Source: an uncultured Clostridium sp. | GTDB taxonomy: Bacteria; Bacillota; Clostridia; TANB77; CAG-508 | Assembly: GCA_900554565.1 (NCBI GenBank) | Contig: USHX01000009.1 | Span: 1 to 48,806, forward strand | DNA length: 48,806 nucleotides | Reading direction: 5' to 3' | In this document: piece by piece, positions 14,590 to 22,342 of the stretch | How positions within the stretch are numbered: the first letter of the stretch is position 1 | Layout of the letters: every line of letters starts with the position of its first letter | Made by a program: the position numbers and the translations under genes | Notes under the pieces: model-generated | The model's database searches: none | Seen by the model: only the letters and a program-made list of their open reading frames with translations | Told to the model about the DNA's origin: nothing

Positions 14590-15804
14590 AAAAGGAATGC
14601 TAGTGTTATTTTTTTCAGCTACATATTCTACGCAATTTCCTTCAAGATCATATATGTTTTGCACTTTATCTGATACATTTTTTCCTGTCTCTTTTTTACT
14701 TCCTGTATGTCTAGTTGAGCTATATGTTTTTACATCATAAGTATTTTCATTTCCATCTGTTTTTCCATCTACAAATTTCATTACCATGTCCCATTGTATT
14801 CCTGAACACATTGCACTTTTTACATATTGACTACTATCTCCATACATTGTTTTTCCTATAGATTTAAAACTTGTTTGAGTTTCATCTGTATATGCTGTTG
14901 CATTTTGCTTGCTTACTACATTTGAGCCATCTTTTCCAGCTTCGTATCTTGCTATATAGAATCCATTATACTTTAATACTGCTGTTCTTTCTGCTGTTTC
15001 ATTATTTGTCGCATCATCTGTTGTTGGTTGGATATCTGTTGGTAAATATCCTGTATCTGTAAATGTATTTTCAGTATTACTACCAAAATCACTTGGATAA
15101 GTAAAGTCTCTTTGATATTCTCTTGCACTTGCTACTGGTATCCATACAAATTGGTTATATTTTGTTGCTGCAGTACTCCAATCAACACTTGATATTTCTG
15201 ATTCTGGTATATCATATATTACTAATCCATTTGCTATTGTTTGTTCACTTTCTATTCCTGAAACTGTAAAGCCTTTTGGAACTGTTGCTGTATTTGTTCC
15301 ATCTGAATAATTATTCTTTTCTGTCTTAGATACAATTGTTCCTGGTTGTACACTTGTAGATGGTGGTGGTGTTACATTCCCTTTACTTGGTTCTCCTACT
15401 TTTCCTGTTGTTCCATCTACTTTTACTTCATATCCATCTATTTTTACTGTTATTGTTCCATCTGCATTTTCTATTATGTCACTATCTTCTAATTTTAAGT
15501 TGTTCTTTAAATTGTTTTTAAAAATTTCTTTGTTAAATGCTCCTGTATTGTCAAAACTTCCTGCTGCTTCTAATTGTACTTTTTCCTTTGCTGTTGCACT
15601 ATTATTATTTTCCTTGGCTGTATTTGCTTGTGTTAATATTCCATTATTTCCTGTTAATGTTGCTATACTTACTCCTGCAAGAATTAGCAACACAATTATT
15701 GTAATTACTAATGCTATTAATGTAATACCTGTTTGTTTTTTTGCTATATTTTTTACTACATTTTTTTCTTCGTTTTCTTTATTGTTTTTTATCATTTTTT
15801 GCAT
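14473..15804 (-). CDS. Large type IV pilin-like protein with FGE-sulfatase/C-type-lectin-like C-terminal domain
   Basis: The 443-residue product has an unusually long basic leader of about 25 residues (ending KKQTG), then ITLIALV and the pilin helix, then LTGNNGILTQA as in the other pilins. Residues about 150-175 are a Pro/Ser/Thr linker. The C-terminal 270 residues carry FGE-sulfatase-type landmarks: FVWIPVA, YNGFYIARYEAG, AMCSGIQWDMVMKF, NIYDLEGNCVEYVAE, and at the end VLRGGRYDNNS followed later by FRPALYVE. This fold is the classic display scaffold of diversity-generating retroelements. The protein would be carried on the pilus or membrane and present a variable ligand-binding face. It has its own strong promoter and an AGGGAGAG ribosome site. 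No reverse transcriptase or template repeat is in the window. Confidence 0.85.
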   Translation of the reverse strand: MQKMIKNNKENEEKNVVKNIAKKQTGITLIALVITIIVLLILAGVSIATLTGNNGILTQANTAKENNNSATAKEKVQLEAAGSFDNTGAFNKEIFKNNLKNNLKLEDSDIIENADGTITVKIDGYEVKVDGTTGKVGEPSKGNVTPPPSTSVQPGTIVSKTEKNNYSDGTNTATVPKGFTVSGIESEQTIANGLVIYDIPESEISSVDWSTAATKYNQFVWIPVASAREYQRDFTYPSDFGSNTENTFTDTGYLPTDIQPTTDDATNNETAERTAVLKYNGFYIARYEAGKDGSNVVSKQNATAYTDETQTSFKSIGKTMYGDSSQYVKSAMCSGIQWDMVMKFVDGKTDGNENTYDVKTYSSTRHTGSKKETGKNVSDKVQNIYDLEGNCVEYVAEKNNTSIPFVLRGGRYDNNSFNTASLRISDNGFATSNYTFRPALYVE

Positions 15805-15959
15805 AAAAAACTCTCCCTTCCTTTGTTTGTTCTGCTTTTGTTTTAATTATTTCCATTTTTGTATAAAAGTATTCTGCTTAAACTTCAAACTTTTTACAGG
15901 TATTAAATTTTCAAAGTTCTACTACTACTTTTATAATAAAATTGTTATAATTCCATTAT

Positions 15960-15988
15960 ATTATATAAATAAGTATTTTCCTAGTCAA
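15960..15988 (-). promoter_or_regulatory. Sigma-A promoter of the large pilin gene
   Basis: TTGACT (15983-15988) and TATAAT (15960-15965) are spaced by 17 bases. The leader is about 145 bases; I see no riboswitch consensus in it. Confidence 0.75.
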
Positions 15989-16044
15989 CACATTTTTTGA
16001 ATTTTTTCAGAGTAATTCATAAAATAACAAACTTTCATAAGAAT

Positions 16045-16887
16045 TTATACTACACTATAAATTAAAATACCTATTGTTTGAATAACAAACAAATTCATTA
16101 TATTCGAAGTAAACAAATTATTAGTAGCTTCAACAACTCCCAAAAGATTATCACTATCATCTTTCTTATAGTGTCTTTGCGACTCAAAGAAAGTAATAAG
16201 TTCAGGTATACTTGTAATAAAACCTAATAAAATTCCAATTATAGTTTGAGAAATTTCAAATCTATTACATAAACTCTCCAAAGTATTTCCAAGCAAATTA
16301 CCCACTACAAAAAGCAAAATTCCTGTTATAATTAGCAATAAAATGTACAACGCTAACTTATTTCTATTTTTAAGTTCACTTTGTTCTTCTTTCTCTATTT
16401 CATATTCTATTTTTTCATCTTCCTTCTTCAAATATTTTTCATGCACTTTATTATTAATAATTAAAAACATAATATACAAAACAGCAAAAACTGGAACCAA
16501 ATTTACACTCATTTCAACATTTTCCAATACTAAAATTAAAGGTATCAAAATTGTTATAACTACTAATATTATATCTGTAAAAATTGCCCTATTTTTCAAT
16601 AGCTTATAATTCTTATTTAATAATATCGCCAATGCATATTGTAAAATATTTATCACATTTGAACTTAGTACATTCATAATACTTGTTGTTATAAGCCCAT
16701 TAAAGCTTGAAAATACAATTGTTAATAATTCCGGCATTGATGTTGCAATCCCTGCAATATTACCTACAGTCTTTGGCTTTAAACTTAGTGTTTCTGCTAA
16801 TTTTCTCAATGTTACTACTAATATATATTTTGATATTAAAACTATTGCTGCCGAATATATTATAAATTTTAAAAATTCAATTATCAT
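16045..16887 (-). CDS. CaCA-family sodium/calcium exchanger-like membrane protein
   Basis: This 280-residue protein has about ten membrane helices in two halves and a charged cytoplasmic loop (KKEDEKIEYEIEKEEQSELK). Each half has an alpha-repeat: AGIATSMPELLTIVFSSF in the first and GFITSIPELITFFESQ in the second, with helix partner TNNLFTSNIMNL. The S-x-PE motif holds the cation-binding Glu, as in YrbG-type exchangers. It probably exports Ca2+ or a similar cation against Na+ or H+. An upstream TTG (16908) is in frame, but GGGAGAG sits just before ATG 16887, so translation starts there. It is transcribed alone. The folded element at 16944-17134 lies just upstream, between this gene and the divergent DUF1653 gene. 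Confidence 0.85.
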   Translation of the reverse strand: MIIEFLKFIIYSAAIVLISKYILVVTLRKLAETLSLKPKTVGNIAGIATSMPELLTIVFSSFNGLITTSIMNVLSSNVINILQYALAILLNKNYKLLKNRAIFTDIILVVITILIPLILVLENVEMSVNLVPVFAVLYIMFLIINNKVHEKYLKKEDEKIEYEIEKEEQSELKNRNKLALYILLLIITGILLFVVGNLLGNTLESLCNRFEISQTIIGILLGFITSIPELITFFESQRHYKKDDSDNLLGVVEATNNLFTSNIMNLFVIQTIGILIYSVV

Positions 16888-16911
16888 TTTACTCTCCCAA
16901 AATTTCAATTC

Positions 16912-17167
16912 TTATGTTACTGGTTAATCGGTTATTATTAATAAAAAAAAATCCTTGATATATAAGCTTTGAATGAAATGACGAATGTGCATGGAAAAAT
17001 TTTAGAAATTCTATGCAGTTTTATGGTAAGAGTTCACGATAGTGGAAAGGATCCATAAAACAATTTAGAATTTCTTAAATTTTATAATAAGCCGAGAAAT
17101 GTAATGAAAAGCTTATATATCAAGGATTTTTTTTGAAAATTTTATTAAAACCATTAATCAGTAACAT
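16912..17167. repeat. Extended terminal inverted repeats around folded element copy 1
   Basis: Outside the 26-bp stem the arms stay related: ATGTTACTGGTTAATCGGTT on the left and, reading in from the right, ATGTTACTGATTAATGGTTT. The total inverted arms are about 55 bases with a few mismatches and a small indel. This is the layout of a MITE. Copy 2 does not share these flanks. Confidence 0.5.
16944..17134 (+). ncRNA. Large folded RNA or MITE-like element, copy 1
   Basis: This 191-base segment folds nearly end to end. An outer 26-bp perfect stem joins 16944-16969 to 17109-17134 and is followed by a T-run. After an internal loop comes a stem of about 17 bp containing AGAAATTCT/AGAATTTCT, then GTTTTATGG/CCATAAAAC. 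The apical loop holds GTTCACG and GGAAAGG. The same core is found on minus at 30636-30834 with different but still pairing stem sequences, which argues for an RNA structure under selection. It holds no ORF and fills the 365-base gap between divergent genes. I do not recognise the family; its size and bulged hairpin recall 6S RNA, but the bubble does not fit. Confidence 0.6.
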
Positions 17168-17193
17168 TCTTACAATCATTTTTCCCTATTTTG

Positions 17194-17222
17194 TTGATAT
17201 TTATTAGAAAATACGATATAAT
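17194..17222 (+). promoter_or_regulatory. Sigma-A promoter for the DUF1653-serS-engB operon
   Basis: TTGATA (17194-17199) and TATAAT (17217-17222) are spaced by 17 bases, 30 bases upstream of the first ATG. Confidence 0.68.
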
Positions 17223-17252
17223 GTTAAAAAATTTTAAAGGAGCAAAAAATTA

Positions 17253-17516
17253 ATGAAAGAAGTCAAAACAAATGCCGTATATAGACATTTCAAAGGAAAC
17301 TATTATTATGTTCAAGACATCGCATACGACTCGGAAACTCAGGAAAGAATGGTAGTATATAAACCATTATATAAAAGAACTGATGGTCGCTCCACTTGGG
17401 TAAGACCAGAAAAAATGTTTTTAGAAGAAATTGATGTAAAAAGACCTGACAATATAACAGGTCAAAAAATTCGTTTCGAACTTCAAGAAAACATGAAGGA
17501 AAATTATATGAAATAG
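17253..17516 (+). CDS. DUF1653 family protein
   Basis: This 87-residue soluble protein shows the full DUF1653 pattern: AVYRHFKGNYYYVQDIAYDS, then ETQERMVVYKPLY, then STWVRPEKMFLEE. The fold is a small SH3-like beta barrel of unknown function, common in bacteria as a stand-alone protein. AAAGGAG lies upstream of the ATG. It is the first gene of an apparent operon with serS 27 bases downstream. Nothing in the sequence suggests a link to tRNA charging beyond co-transcription. Confidence 0.9.
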   Translation: MKEVKTNAVYRHFKGNYYYVQDIAYDSETQERMVVYKPLYKRTDGRSTWVRPEKMFLEEIDVKRPDNITGQKIRFELQENMKENYMK

Positions 17517-17543
17517 TCGCAAATAGCGTAATGGAGGTAAATT

Positions 17544-18830
17544 ATGATAGATATTAAATTTTTAAGAGAAAATCCTGACATAGTAAAGGAAAACATAAAG
17601 AAAAAATTTCAAGATAAAAAACTTGTTTTAGTTGATGAAGTTATAGAATTAGATATAAAAAACAGAAAAGCTCAATTAGATGGTGATAATTTAAGAGCAA
17701 GTAGAAAAAATCTAAGTAGCCAAATCGGTATGCTTATGAAAGATGGTAAAAAAGATGAAGCTCAAAAAATAAAAGAAGAAGTTTCAAAAATAAATGAGCA
17801 ACTAGAAGAAAACGAAAAACTAGAGGCTGAATATTCAGAAGCTATAAAAGTTAGAATGATGAAAATTCCTAACATTATGCATGAATCTGTTCCAATTGGT
17901 AAAGATGACAGTGAAAATGTTGAAATCCAAAAATTCGGTGAGCCAGTTGTTCCTGATTATGAAATCCCATATCATGGAGAAATTATGGAAGCTCTTGGTG
18001 GACTTGATTTAGATAGTGCTAGGCGTGTTAGTGGTAATGGTTTTTACTATTTAATGGGTGATGTTGCAAGACTTCATTCAGCTGTTTTAACATATGCAAG
18101 AGATTTCATGATTAACAAAGGATTTACTTATTGTATTCCACCTTTCATGATTAGAAGTGATGTTGTAACAGGTGTTATGAGTTTTGATGAAATGGATGCT
18201 ATGATGTATAAAATAGAAGGCGAAGATTTATATTTAATTGGTACTTCTGAGCACTCTATGATTGGTAAATTTAAAGGTCAAATTTTGAAAAAAGAAAACA
18301 TGCCTTATACTATGACATCATATTCTCCATGTTTTAGAAAAGAAAAAGGTGCACATGGTATTGAAGAACGTGGCGTTTATAGAATTCACCAATTTGAAAA
18401 ACAAGAAATGATTGTAGTTTGTGAACCAGAACAATCTTGGGAATGGTATGATAAAATGTGGTCATATACAGTTGAATTCTTTAGAAGCATGGGAATTCCA
18501 GTTAGAACTTTAGAATGTTGTTCAGGAGATTTGGCTGATTTAAAAGCTAAATCTTGTGATGTTGAAGCTTGGTCTCCACGTCAAAAGAAATATTTTGAAG
18601 TTGGTAGCTGCTCAAACTTAACAGATGCTCAAGCTAGAAGATTAGGAATTAGAATTAAAGGTGAAAAAGGAAACTATTATGCACATACTTTAAACAATAC
18701 TGTTGTTGCCCCACCTAGAATGCTTATTTCTATTATGGAAAATAATTATAGACCTGATGGAAGTGTTATTATTCCAGAAGTTTTAAGACCATACATGGGT
18801 GGATTAGAAAAAATTCAAATAAAAAAATAG
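17544..18830 (+). CDS. serS: Seryl-tRNA synthetase
   Basis: This 428-residue class II synthetase attaches Ser to tRNA-Ser (and to tRNA-Sec where present). The N-terminal 105 residues form the antiparallel coiled-coil arm that grips the long variable arm of tRNA-Ser (IDIKFLRENPDIVKENIKKK onward). The catalytic core has the motif 2 loop FRKEKGAHGIEERGVYRIHQ, with FEKQE following, and motif 3 around NNTVVAPPRMLISIMEN. Length is normal. A GGAGG site precedes the ATG. A T-box leader would be common for such an operon, but none is seen upstream of the DUF1653 gene. Confidence 0.98.
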   Translation: MIDIKFLRENPDIVKENIKKKFQDKKLVLVDEVIELDIKNRKAQLDGDNLRASRKNLSSQIGMLMKDGKKDEAQKIKEEVSKINEQLEENEKLEAEYSEAIKVRMMKIPNIMHESVPIGKDDSENVEIQKFGEPVVPDYEIPYHGEIMEALGGLDLDSARRVSGNGFYYLMGDVARLHSAVLTYARDFMINKGFTYCIPPFMIRSDVVTGVMSFDEMDAMMYKIEGEDLYLIGTSEHSMIGKFKGQILKKENMPYTMTSYSPCFRKEKGAHGIEERGVYRIHQFEKQEMIVVCEPEQSWEWYDKMWSYTVEFFRSMGIPVRTLECCSGDLADLKAKSCDVEAWSPRQKKYFEVGSCSNLTDAQARRLGIRIKGEKGNYYAHTLNNTVVAPPRMLISIMENNYRPDGSVIIPEVLRPYMGGLEKIQIKK

Positions 18831-18845
18831 AAGGAGTTTATATTT

Positions 18846-19427
18846 ATGTTAGTAAAAAATCCCAAATTTGAGATTTCTGCTGTTAGTCCAAAACAGTATC
18901 CTAAAGACGGGTTACCTGAAATTGTTCTTGTAGGTAAATCTAATGTTGGTAAATCTAGTTTTGTTAATACTATGATAAATAGAAAAAAATTGGCTCGTAC
19001 TAGTAGTGAACCTGGTAAAACTCGCCAAATAAATTTTTATAATATTGATGAAACTTTCTATTTTGTTGATTTACCTGGCTATGGTTATAGCAAAATGTCT
19101 AAAAAAGAACAAGAACAAGTTGGCAAGTTTATTGAAGAATATCTTTTTCATAGAAAGGAAATTTCTTTGATTGTATTCTTAGTTGATATACGCCACACAC
19201 CTACTGCTAATGATAGACTTATGTATAATTACATAATTTCATCTGGTTTGCCTTTTATAATTTTGGCAAATAAGGCTGATAAAATTGCAGTAACTAAAGT
19301 TTCAGATGCTGTTTCAACTTTGCAAAAGTCTCTTAATCCAATTGGAGATATTACAACTCTCCCTTTTTCTTCTGAAAGGAAGATTTATAAAGATGAAGTT
19401 TGGAATATTATTGATGAATTTATATAA
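18846..19427 (+). CDS. engB: Ribosome biogenesis GTPase EngB/YsxC
   Basis: This 193-residue TRAFAC GTPase has G1 GKSNVGKS (30-37), G2 in PGKTRQINF, G3 DLPGYGYSKM and G4 NKAD. Its central spacing and short length match YihA/YsxC. It takes part in late assembly of the 50S subunit and is essential in many bacteria. It follows serS by 15 bases with GAAGGAG as ribosome site, so it is co-expressed. In many Firmicutes it follows lonA; here a LonB-like gene lies 9 kb away. A strong terminator follows the stop codon. Confidence 0.97.
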   Translation: MLVKNPKFEISAVSPKQYPKDGLPEIVLVGKSNVGKSSFVNTMINRKKLARTSSEPGKTRQINFYNIDETFYFVDLPGYGYSKMSKKEQEQVGKFIEEYLFHRKEISLIVFLVDIRHTPTANDRLMYNYIISSGLPFIILANKADKIAVTKVSDAVSTLQKSLNPIGDITTLPFSSERKIYKDEVWNIIDEFI

Positions 19428-19470
19428 AATATAAAAGACTTTCTAAAAATCAGAAAGTCTTTTATATTTT
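19427..19470. terminator. Bidirectional terminator after engB
   Basis: A long near-perfect stem of about 18 bp (AAATATAAAAGACTTTCT with its complement) has a 7-base loop and a T-rich 3' side. It lies between convergent genes. Confidence 0.85.
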
Positions 19471-19471
19471 A

Positions 19472-19750
19472 TTAACAACAGCATTTGTGATTGTGCTTTT
19501 CATCTTTTTTTCTATTACATAACAATAGTATTCCTGCTATTATAAATAATATTCCTAAAACTATTGCTAAAACTATCATTGCTGCCATATTCTCTAAAAA
19601 TGCACCTGCAAGTGCTGCTCCGATTATTAATCCGATTGATACTGCAAATGCAGTTAAAAGTAATACTGTAACTATTCCTAGACATTTTACTTTTGGGCAT
19701 TTTTCTTGTTTTCTATTTTCATAACATACATAGTTTTCTTGTGGCTCCAT
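19472..19750 (-). CDS. Small two-helix membrane protein with Cys/His-rich tail
   Basis: This product of 92 residues is of unknown function. It has a short N-terminal segment with Cys (NYVCYENRKQEKCPKVKC), two membrane helices (about residues 25-50 and 54-78) rich in Ala, Gly, Ile and Leu, and a charged tail NRKKDEKHNHKCCC. The Cys and His clusters at both ends, on the same side of the membrane by topology, could bind a metal. The frame is open upstream to a GTG, but GGAGGTGAC lies just before ATG 19750, which is the start. An 11-bp inverted repeat overlaps its presumed promoter. Confidence 0.72.
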   Translation of the reverse strand: MEPQENYVCYENRKQEKCPKVKCLGIVTVLLLTAFAVSIGLIIGAALAGAFLENMAAMIVLAIVLGILFIIAGILLLCNRKKDEKHNHKCCC

Positions 19751-19763
19751 AAAAGTCACCTCC

Positions 19764-19791
19764 AGTATAATACTTTGTTTAGTATTATACT
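19764..19791 (-). promoter_or_regulatory. 11-bp inverted repeat upstream of the small membrane protein
   Basis: AGTATAATACT and AGTATTATACT are perfect inverted copies separated by 6 bases, immediately before the ribosome site (GGAGG). One arm contains TATAAT. It could be an operator overlapping a -10 element or a 5' mRNA hairpin. Confidence 0.5.
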
Positions 19792-19899
19792 ATATATTAT
19801 GTCGTTTTTTGTATTTGGTTACTATTATAAATTGAGTAAAAAAAGAAAGAGCAGTTACAACTGCCCTTCGCTATTAATTAACCAACCATTGCGTATTTG

Positions 19900-20271
19900 T
19901 TATACTATTTCTTTTCTATATTTATTTTGCTCTTTTGAAGCAAAATAAGTATTTTTAAAGTTTTCAGCTTCTATTGCTTTTTTGAATTTCACCCAAAACA
20001 CTCTGTACTGTTTTTCATTTTTAAAAGCTACTTCTCTTATTTCTACTTCTCCATTTGTATATTCAGCAATTTCATACAATTCTACTATTGCTTTATAAGA
20101 GTTAGCTTCCTCAACAGAAAGTTTTCCTAAGATTTGCTCATCTCTAGCATATCTTAGAAATTCTTTTGCTGAATCTCCATTAACACTATCTGAAATTCCT
20201 ATTGCAAGAATTTTTACTTTCACAATGGTTGGAGCTTTAACAGCTTCCTCTAGGTCTATAATCATAGACAT
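19900..20271 (-). CDS. Conserved-looking hypothetical protein
   Basis: I do not recognise this 123-residue protein. It is soluble, with no signal peptide or membrane helix, mixed alpha/beta, opening MSMIIDLEEAVKAPTIVKVK. It has a charged middle (SAKEFLRYARDEQILGKLSV) and ends with an amphipathic Lys-rich helix (VFWVKFKKAIEAENFKNTYF). The frame extends nine codons upstream to a TTG, but AAAGGAG sits inside that stretch at the right distance from ATG 20271, so the shorter form is the likely product. A 9-bp inverted repeat lies just upstream of the ribosome site. It is transcribed alone. Confidence 0.65.
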   Translation of the reverse strand: MSMIIDLEEAVKAPTIVKVKILAIGISDSVNGDSAKEFLRYARDEQILGKLSVEEANSYKAIVELYEIAEYTNGEVEIREVAFKNEKQYRVFWVKFKKAIEAENFKNTYFASKEQNKYRKEIV

Positions 20272-20287
20272 AAATCTTCGCTCCTTT

Positions 20288-20311
20288 CTTAAAGTCAATT
20301 TAGACTTTAAG
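20288..20311 (-). promoter_or_regulatory. 9-bp inverted repeat before the 19900-20271 gene
   Basis: CTTAAAGTC and GACTTTAAG are perfect inverted copies with a 6-base gap, between a TATAAT-like element (20312-20320 region) and the ribosome site. Candidate operator or leader hairpin. Confidence 0.45.
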
Positions 20312-20423
20312 TTATTATAACATATTAAGTGCTATAAAGTCTGCAATTTCACAAAACTTTCACAAACTTTCGTTTTCCTTTTTTTTACATTTTTGTCCAT
20401 ATTTTTACATTATTTAATTTAGT

Positions 20424-20457
20424 ACAAAAAAATGCATTGCAAAAATACAATACATTT
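20424..20457 (-). terminator. Terminator of the rnj-gltX-DUF951 operon
   Basis: Stem AAATGTATTG/CAATGCATTT with an 8-base loop and T7 on minus. Confidence 0.8.
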
Positions 20458-20464
20458 CTTCTTT

Positions 20465-20647
20465 TTATATTTTCTTTTCTATCTTTGTAATAGCCTTTTT
20501 TGCTTTTTCGCGTGGCAACACAATTACATGTTCACAGCCTTGGCATTTTAGTTTAAAATCTACACCAATTCTTGTTATCTCCCATAATTTACTACCACAT
20601 GGATGAGCTTTTTTAGTTCTTACAATATCTCCTACATTATATTCCAT
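20465..20647 (-). CDS. DUF951 family protein
   Basis: This 60-residue protein carries the DUF951 signature: NVGDIVRTKKAHPCGSKLWE, followed by ITRIGVDFKLKCQGCEHVIV and LPR. The paired Cys of C-x-x-C, with the earlier HPCG Cys, suggest a small metal-binding beta barrel. Its function is unknown; in Firmicutes it is often near ychF, parB or tRNA-related genes. It lies 20 bases after gltX in the same direction and ends the operon before a terminator. The ribosome site is weak (AAAAAGG). Confidence 0.9.
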   Translation of the reverse strand: MEYNVGDIVRTKKAHPCGSKLWEITRIGVDFKLKCQGCEHVIVLPREKAKKAITKIEKKI

Positions 20648-20667
20648 AATTTTTATTAACCTTTTTC

Positions 20668-22317
20668 TTAGAATTTTACGCTGTTAAATCTTTTTGTCAT
20701 TCTTTCTTTTCCTAAAATTTTCATTATTTCATACATATCTGGTGTGTTTGTTCTCGCTGTTAAAGCTACTCTTAGAGCTGTGCTTACATCTCCAACATGC
20801 GCTTTATATGCTTCTGGGTTTGCTTTAAATTCTTTAACTTCTTTTGCATATCCCATTTCGCCAGCTAGTTCTTTTATTTTGTTAAACCATGTTTGTTTAT
20901 CATCATTTTCATCGTAATATTTTTCTATATATAGTTTTAGTATTTTTTCTATATCTTCTTTTTCATTTATTACTTGGAATGGATATTCATGTTCTACTCC
21001 ATAGAAAATGTCATCATACATATAGCTTATGTTTTCTTTTACATCAGACCATTTTGATATATCTTTTCTTGGTTTTTTGTTGCCTCTTTCTATACCTAAA
21101 ACTTGTAATGAATATTCTTTATTTTCTAACATTTTTGCTAGTTCTTCATCATGTCTTTTGGCCCATTTAAGTGATTCTTCATACACTTTTTCAGCTGTAA
21201 ATTTTGATATTACTGTTTTTCCTACATCTAATAGTTTTACCATATCAAATAAGGCTCCACTAACACTCATTTTATTTAGACTCAATTCAAATTCTTCCAT
21301 TGCTTTATCTGGATTTGCTCTTCTCCAATTTTCAAATGTTGAATTTGCAATATTTAATAAATATTCTTTTACAGCTTCTTCTGGTATTCCTTCTTCTTCA
21401 TAATAACTAACTGCAGCTTCTGCATCTTTTCTTTTACTTAGTTTTCTTTTATTTCCATTGTCGTTTTTCATAATTGGTGCAATATGTGCATATTTTGGTG
21501 CTCTAAATCCTAGTTCGTGGAATAATTGCAAGTGTAATGGTACTGATGATAACCATTCATCTCCACGAATTACATGTGTTGTTCCCATTAAGTGGTCATC
21601 TACAGCATGTGCAAAGTGATATGTTGGTAATCCATCTGCTTTTATTATTACTACATCTTGGTCATTTTCTGGAAATTCTACATTTCCTTTTATAACATCT
21701 TTATGTTTTATTTTTCTGTCTTCTCTTCCTGGTGATTTGAAACGTATAATAAATTTTTCTCCAGATTTTATTTTTTCTATCATTTCTTCTACTGTGTTGT
21801 TTCTACATTTTGCCCAAACTCCATAATATCCTGGTCTTATTTTAGCTGCTTCTTGTTTTTTTCTTATTTCATCTCCTTCTTCTGGTGTACAGAAACATGG
21901 GTATGCTTTTCCTTGTTCTATTAAGTATTTTGCGTATGCTTGGTAAATTTCTTTTCTTAGAGATTGTTTGTATGGTCCATAGTTTCCTTTTTCTTCTATT
22001 TCAGAAGTCATTCCTTCATCTGGTTCAATTCCAAATTCTGATAATGCTGAAACTATTCCTTTTACTCCATTTTCTACTTCTCTTTTTTGATCTGTATCTT
22101 CAATTCTTAAGAAAAATACGCCTTCTGTTTGACTTGCTAGTTTTCTTGCAATTAAACTTTGATATAGTCCACCAATATGTACAAATCCTGTTGGACTTGG
22201 TGCAAATCTTGTTACTATTGCTCCTTCTTTTAAGTCTCTTCTTGGATATTTTTCTTCGTAGTAGCTTATTTCTTTTGCTTCTGGAAATATTAAATTTGCT
22301 AAATCTTTATAATCCAT
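20668..22317 (-). CDS. gltX: Glutamyl-tRNA synthetase
   Basis: This 549-residue class I synthetase has the Rossmann signature FAPSPTGFVHIGG (38-50, HIGH-equivalent HIGG) and NKRKLSKRKDAEA (about residue 290, KMSKS-equivalent KLSKR). It also has DTDQKREVENG for substrate binding and a C-terminal helical anticodon-binding domain ending ILGKERMTKRFN. It is longer than the usual 480-500 residues because of extra segments in the C-terminal half (about 355-470). Whether it charges only tRNA-Glu or also tRNA-Gln depends on gatCAB/glnS, not seen here. AAAGGAG precedes the ATG; rnj ends 25 bases upstream. Confidence 0.96.
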   Translation of the reverse strand: MDYKDLANLIFPEAKEISYYEEKYPRRDLKEGAIVTRFAPSPTGFVHIGGLYQSLIARKLASQTEGVFFLRIEDTDQKREVENGVKGIVSALSEFGIEPDEGMTSEIEEKGNYGPYKQSLRKEIYQAYAKYLIEQGKAYPCFCTPEEGDEIRKKQEAAKIRPGYYGVWAKCRNNTVEEMIEKIKSGEKFIIRFKSPGREDRKIKHKDVIKGNVEFPENDQDVVIIKADGLPTYHFAHAVDDHLMGTTHVIRGDEWLSSVPLHLQLFHELGFRAPKYAHIAPIMKNDNGNKRKLSKRKDAEAAVSYYEEEGIPEEAVKEYLLNIANSTFENWRRANPDKAMEEFELSLNKMSVSGALFDMVKLLDVGKTVISKFTAEKVYEESLKWAKRHDEELAKMLENKEYSLQVLGIERGNKKPRKDISKWSDVKENISYMYDDIFYGVEHEYPFQVINEKEDIEKILKLYIEKYYDENDDKQTWFNKIKELAGEMGYAKEVKEFKANPEAYKAHVGDVSTALRVALTARTNTPDMYEIMKILGKERMTKRFNSVKF

Positions 22318-22342
22318 TTTTATTTCTCCTTTATAAATTTTT

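Noticed and set aside
15805..15959. c-di-GMP riboswitch in the leader of the large pilin gene
   Set aside because: Looked for because such switches often control pili, but no GEMM-type conserved core is visible.
16944..17134. 6S RNA
   Set aside because: Length and long-hairpin shape fit, but there is no single large central bubble with promoter-like sequence, and a second copy exists; left unassigned.
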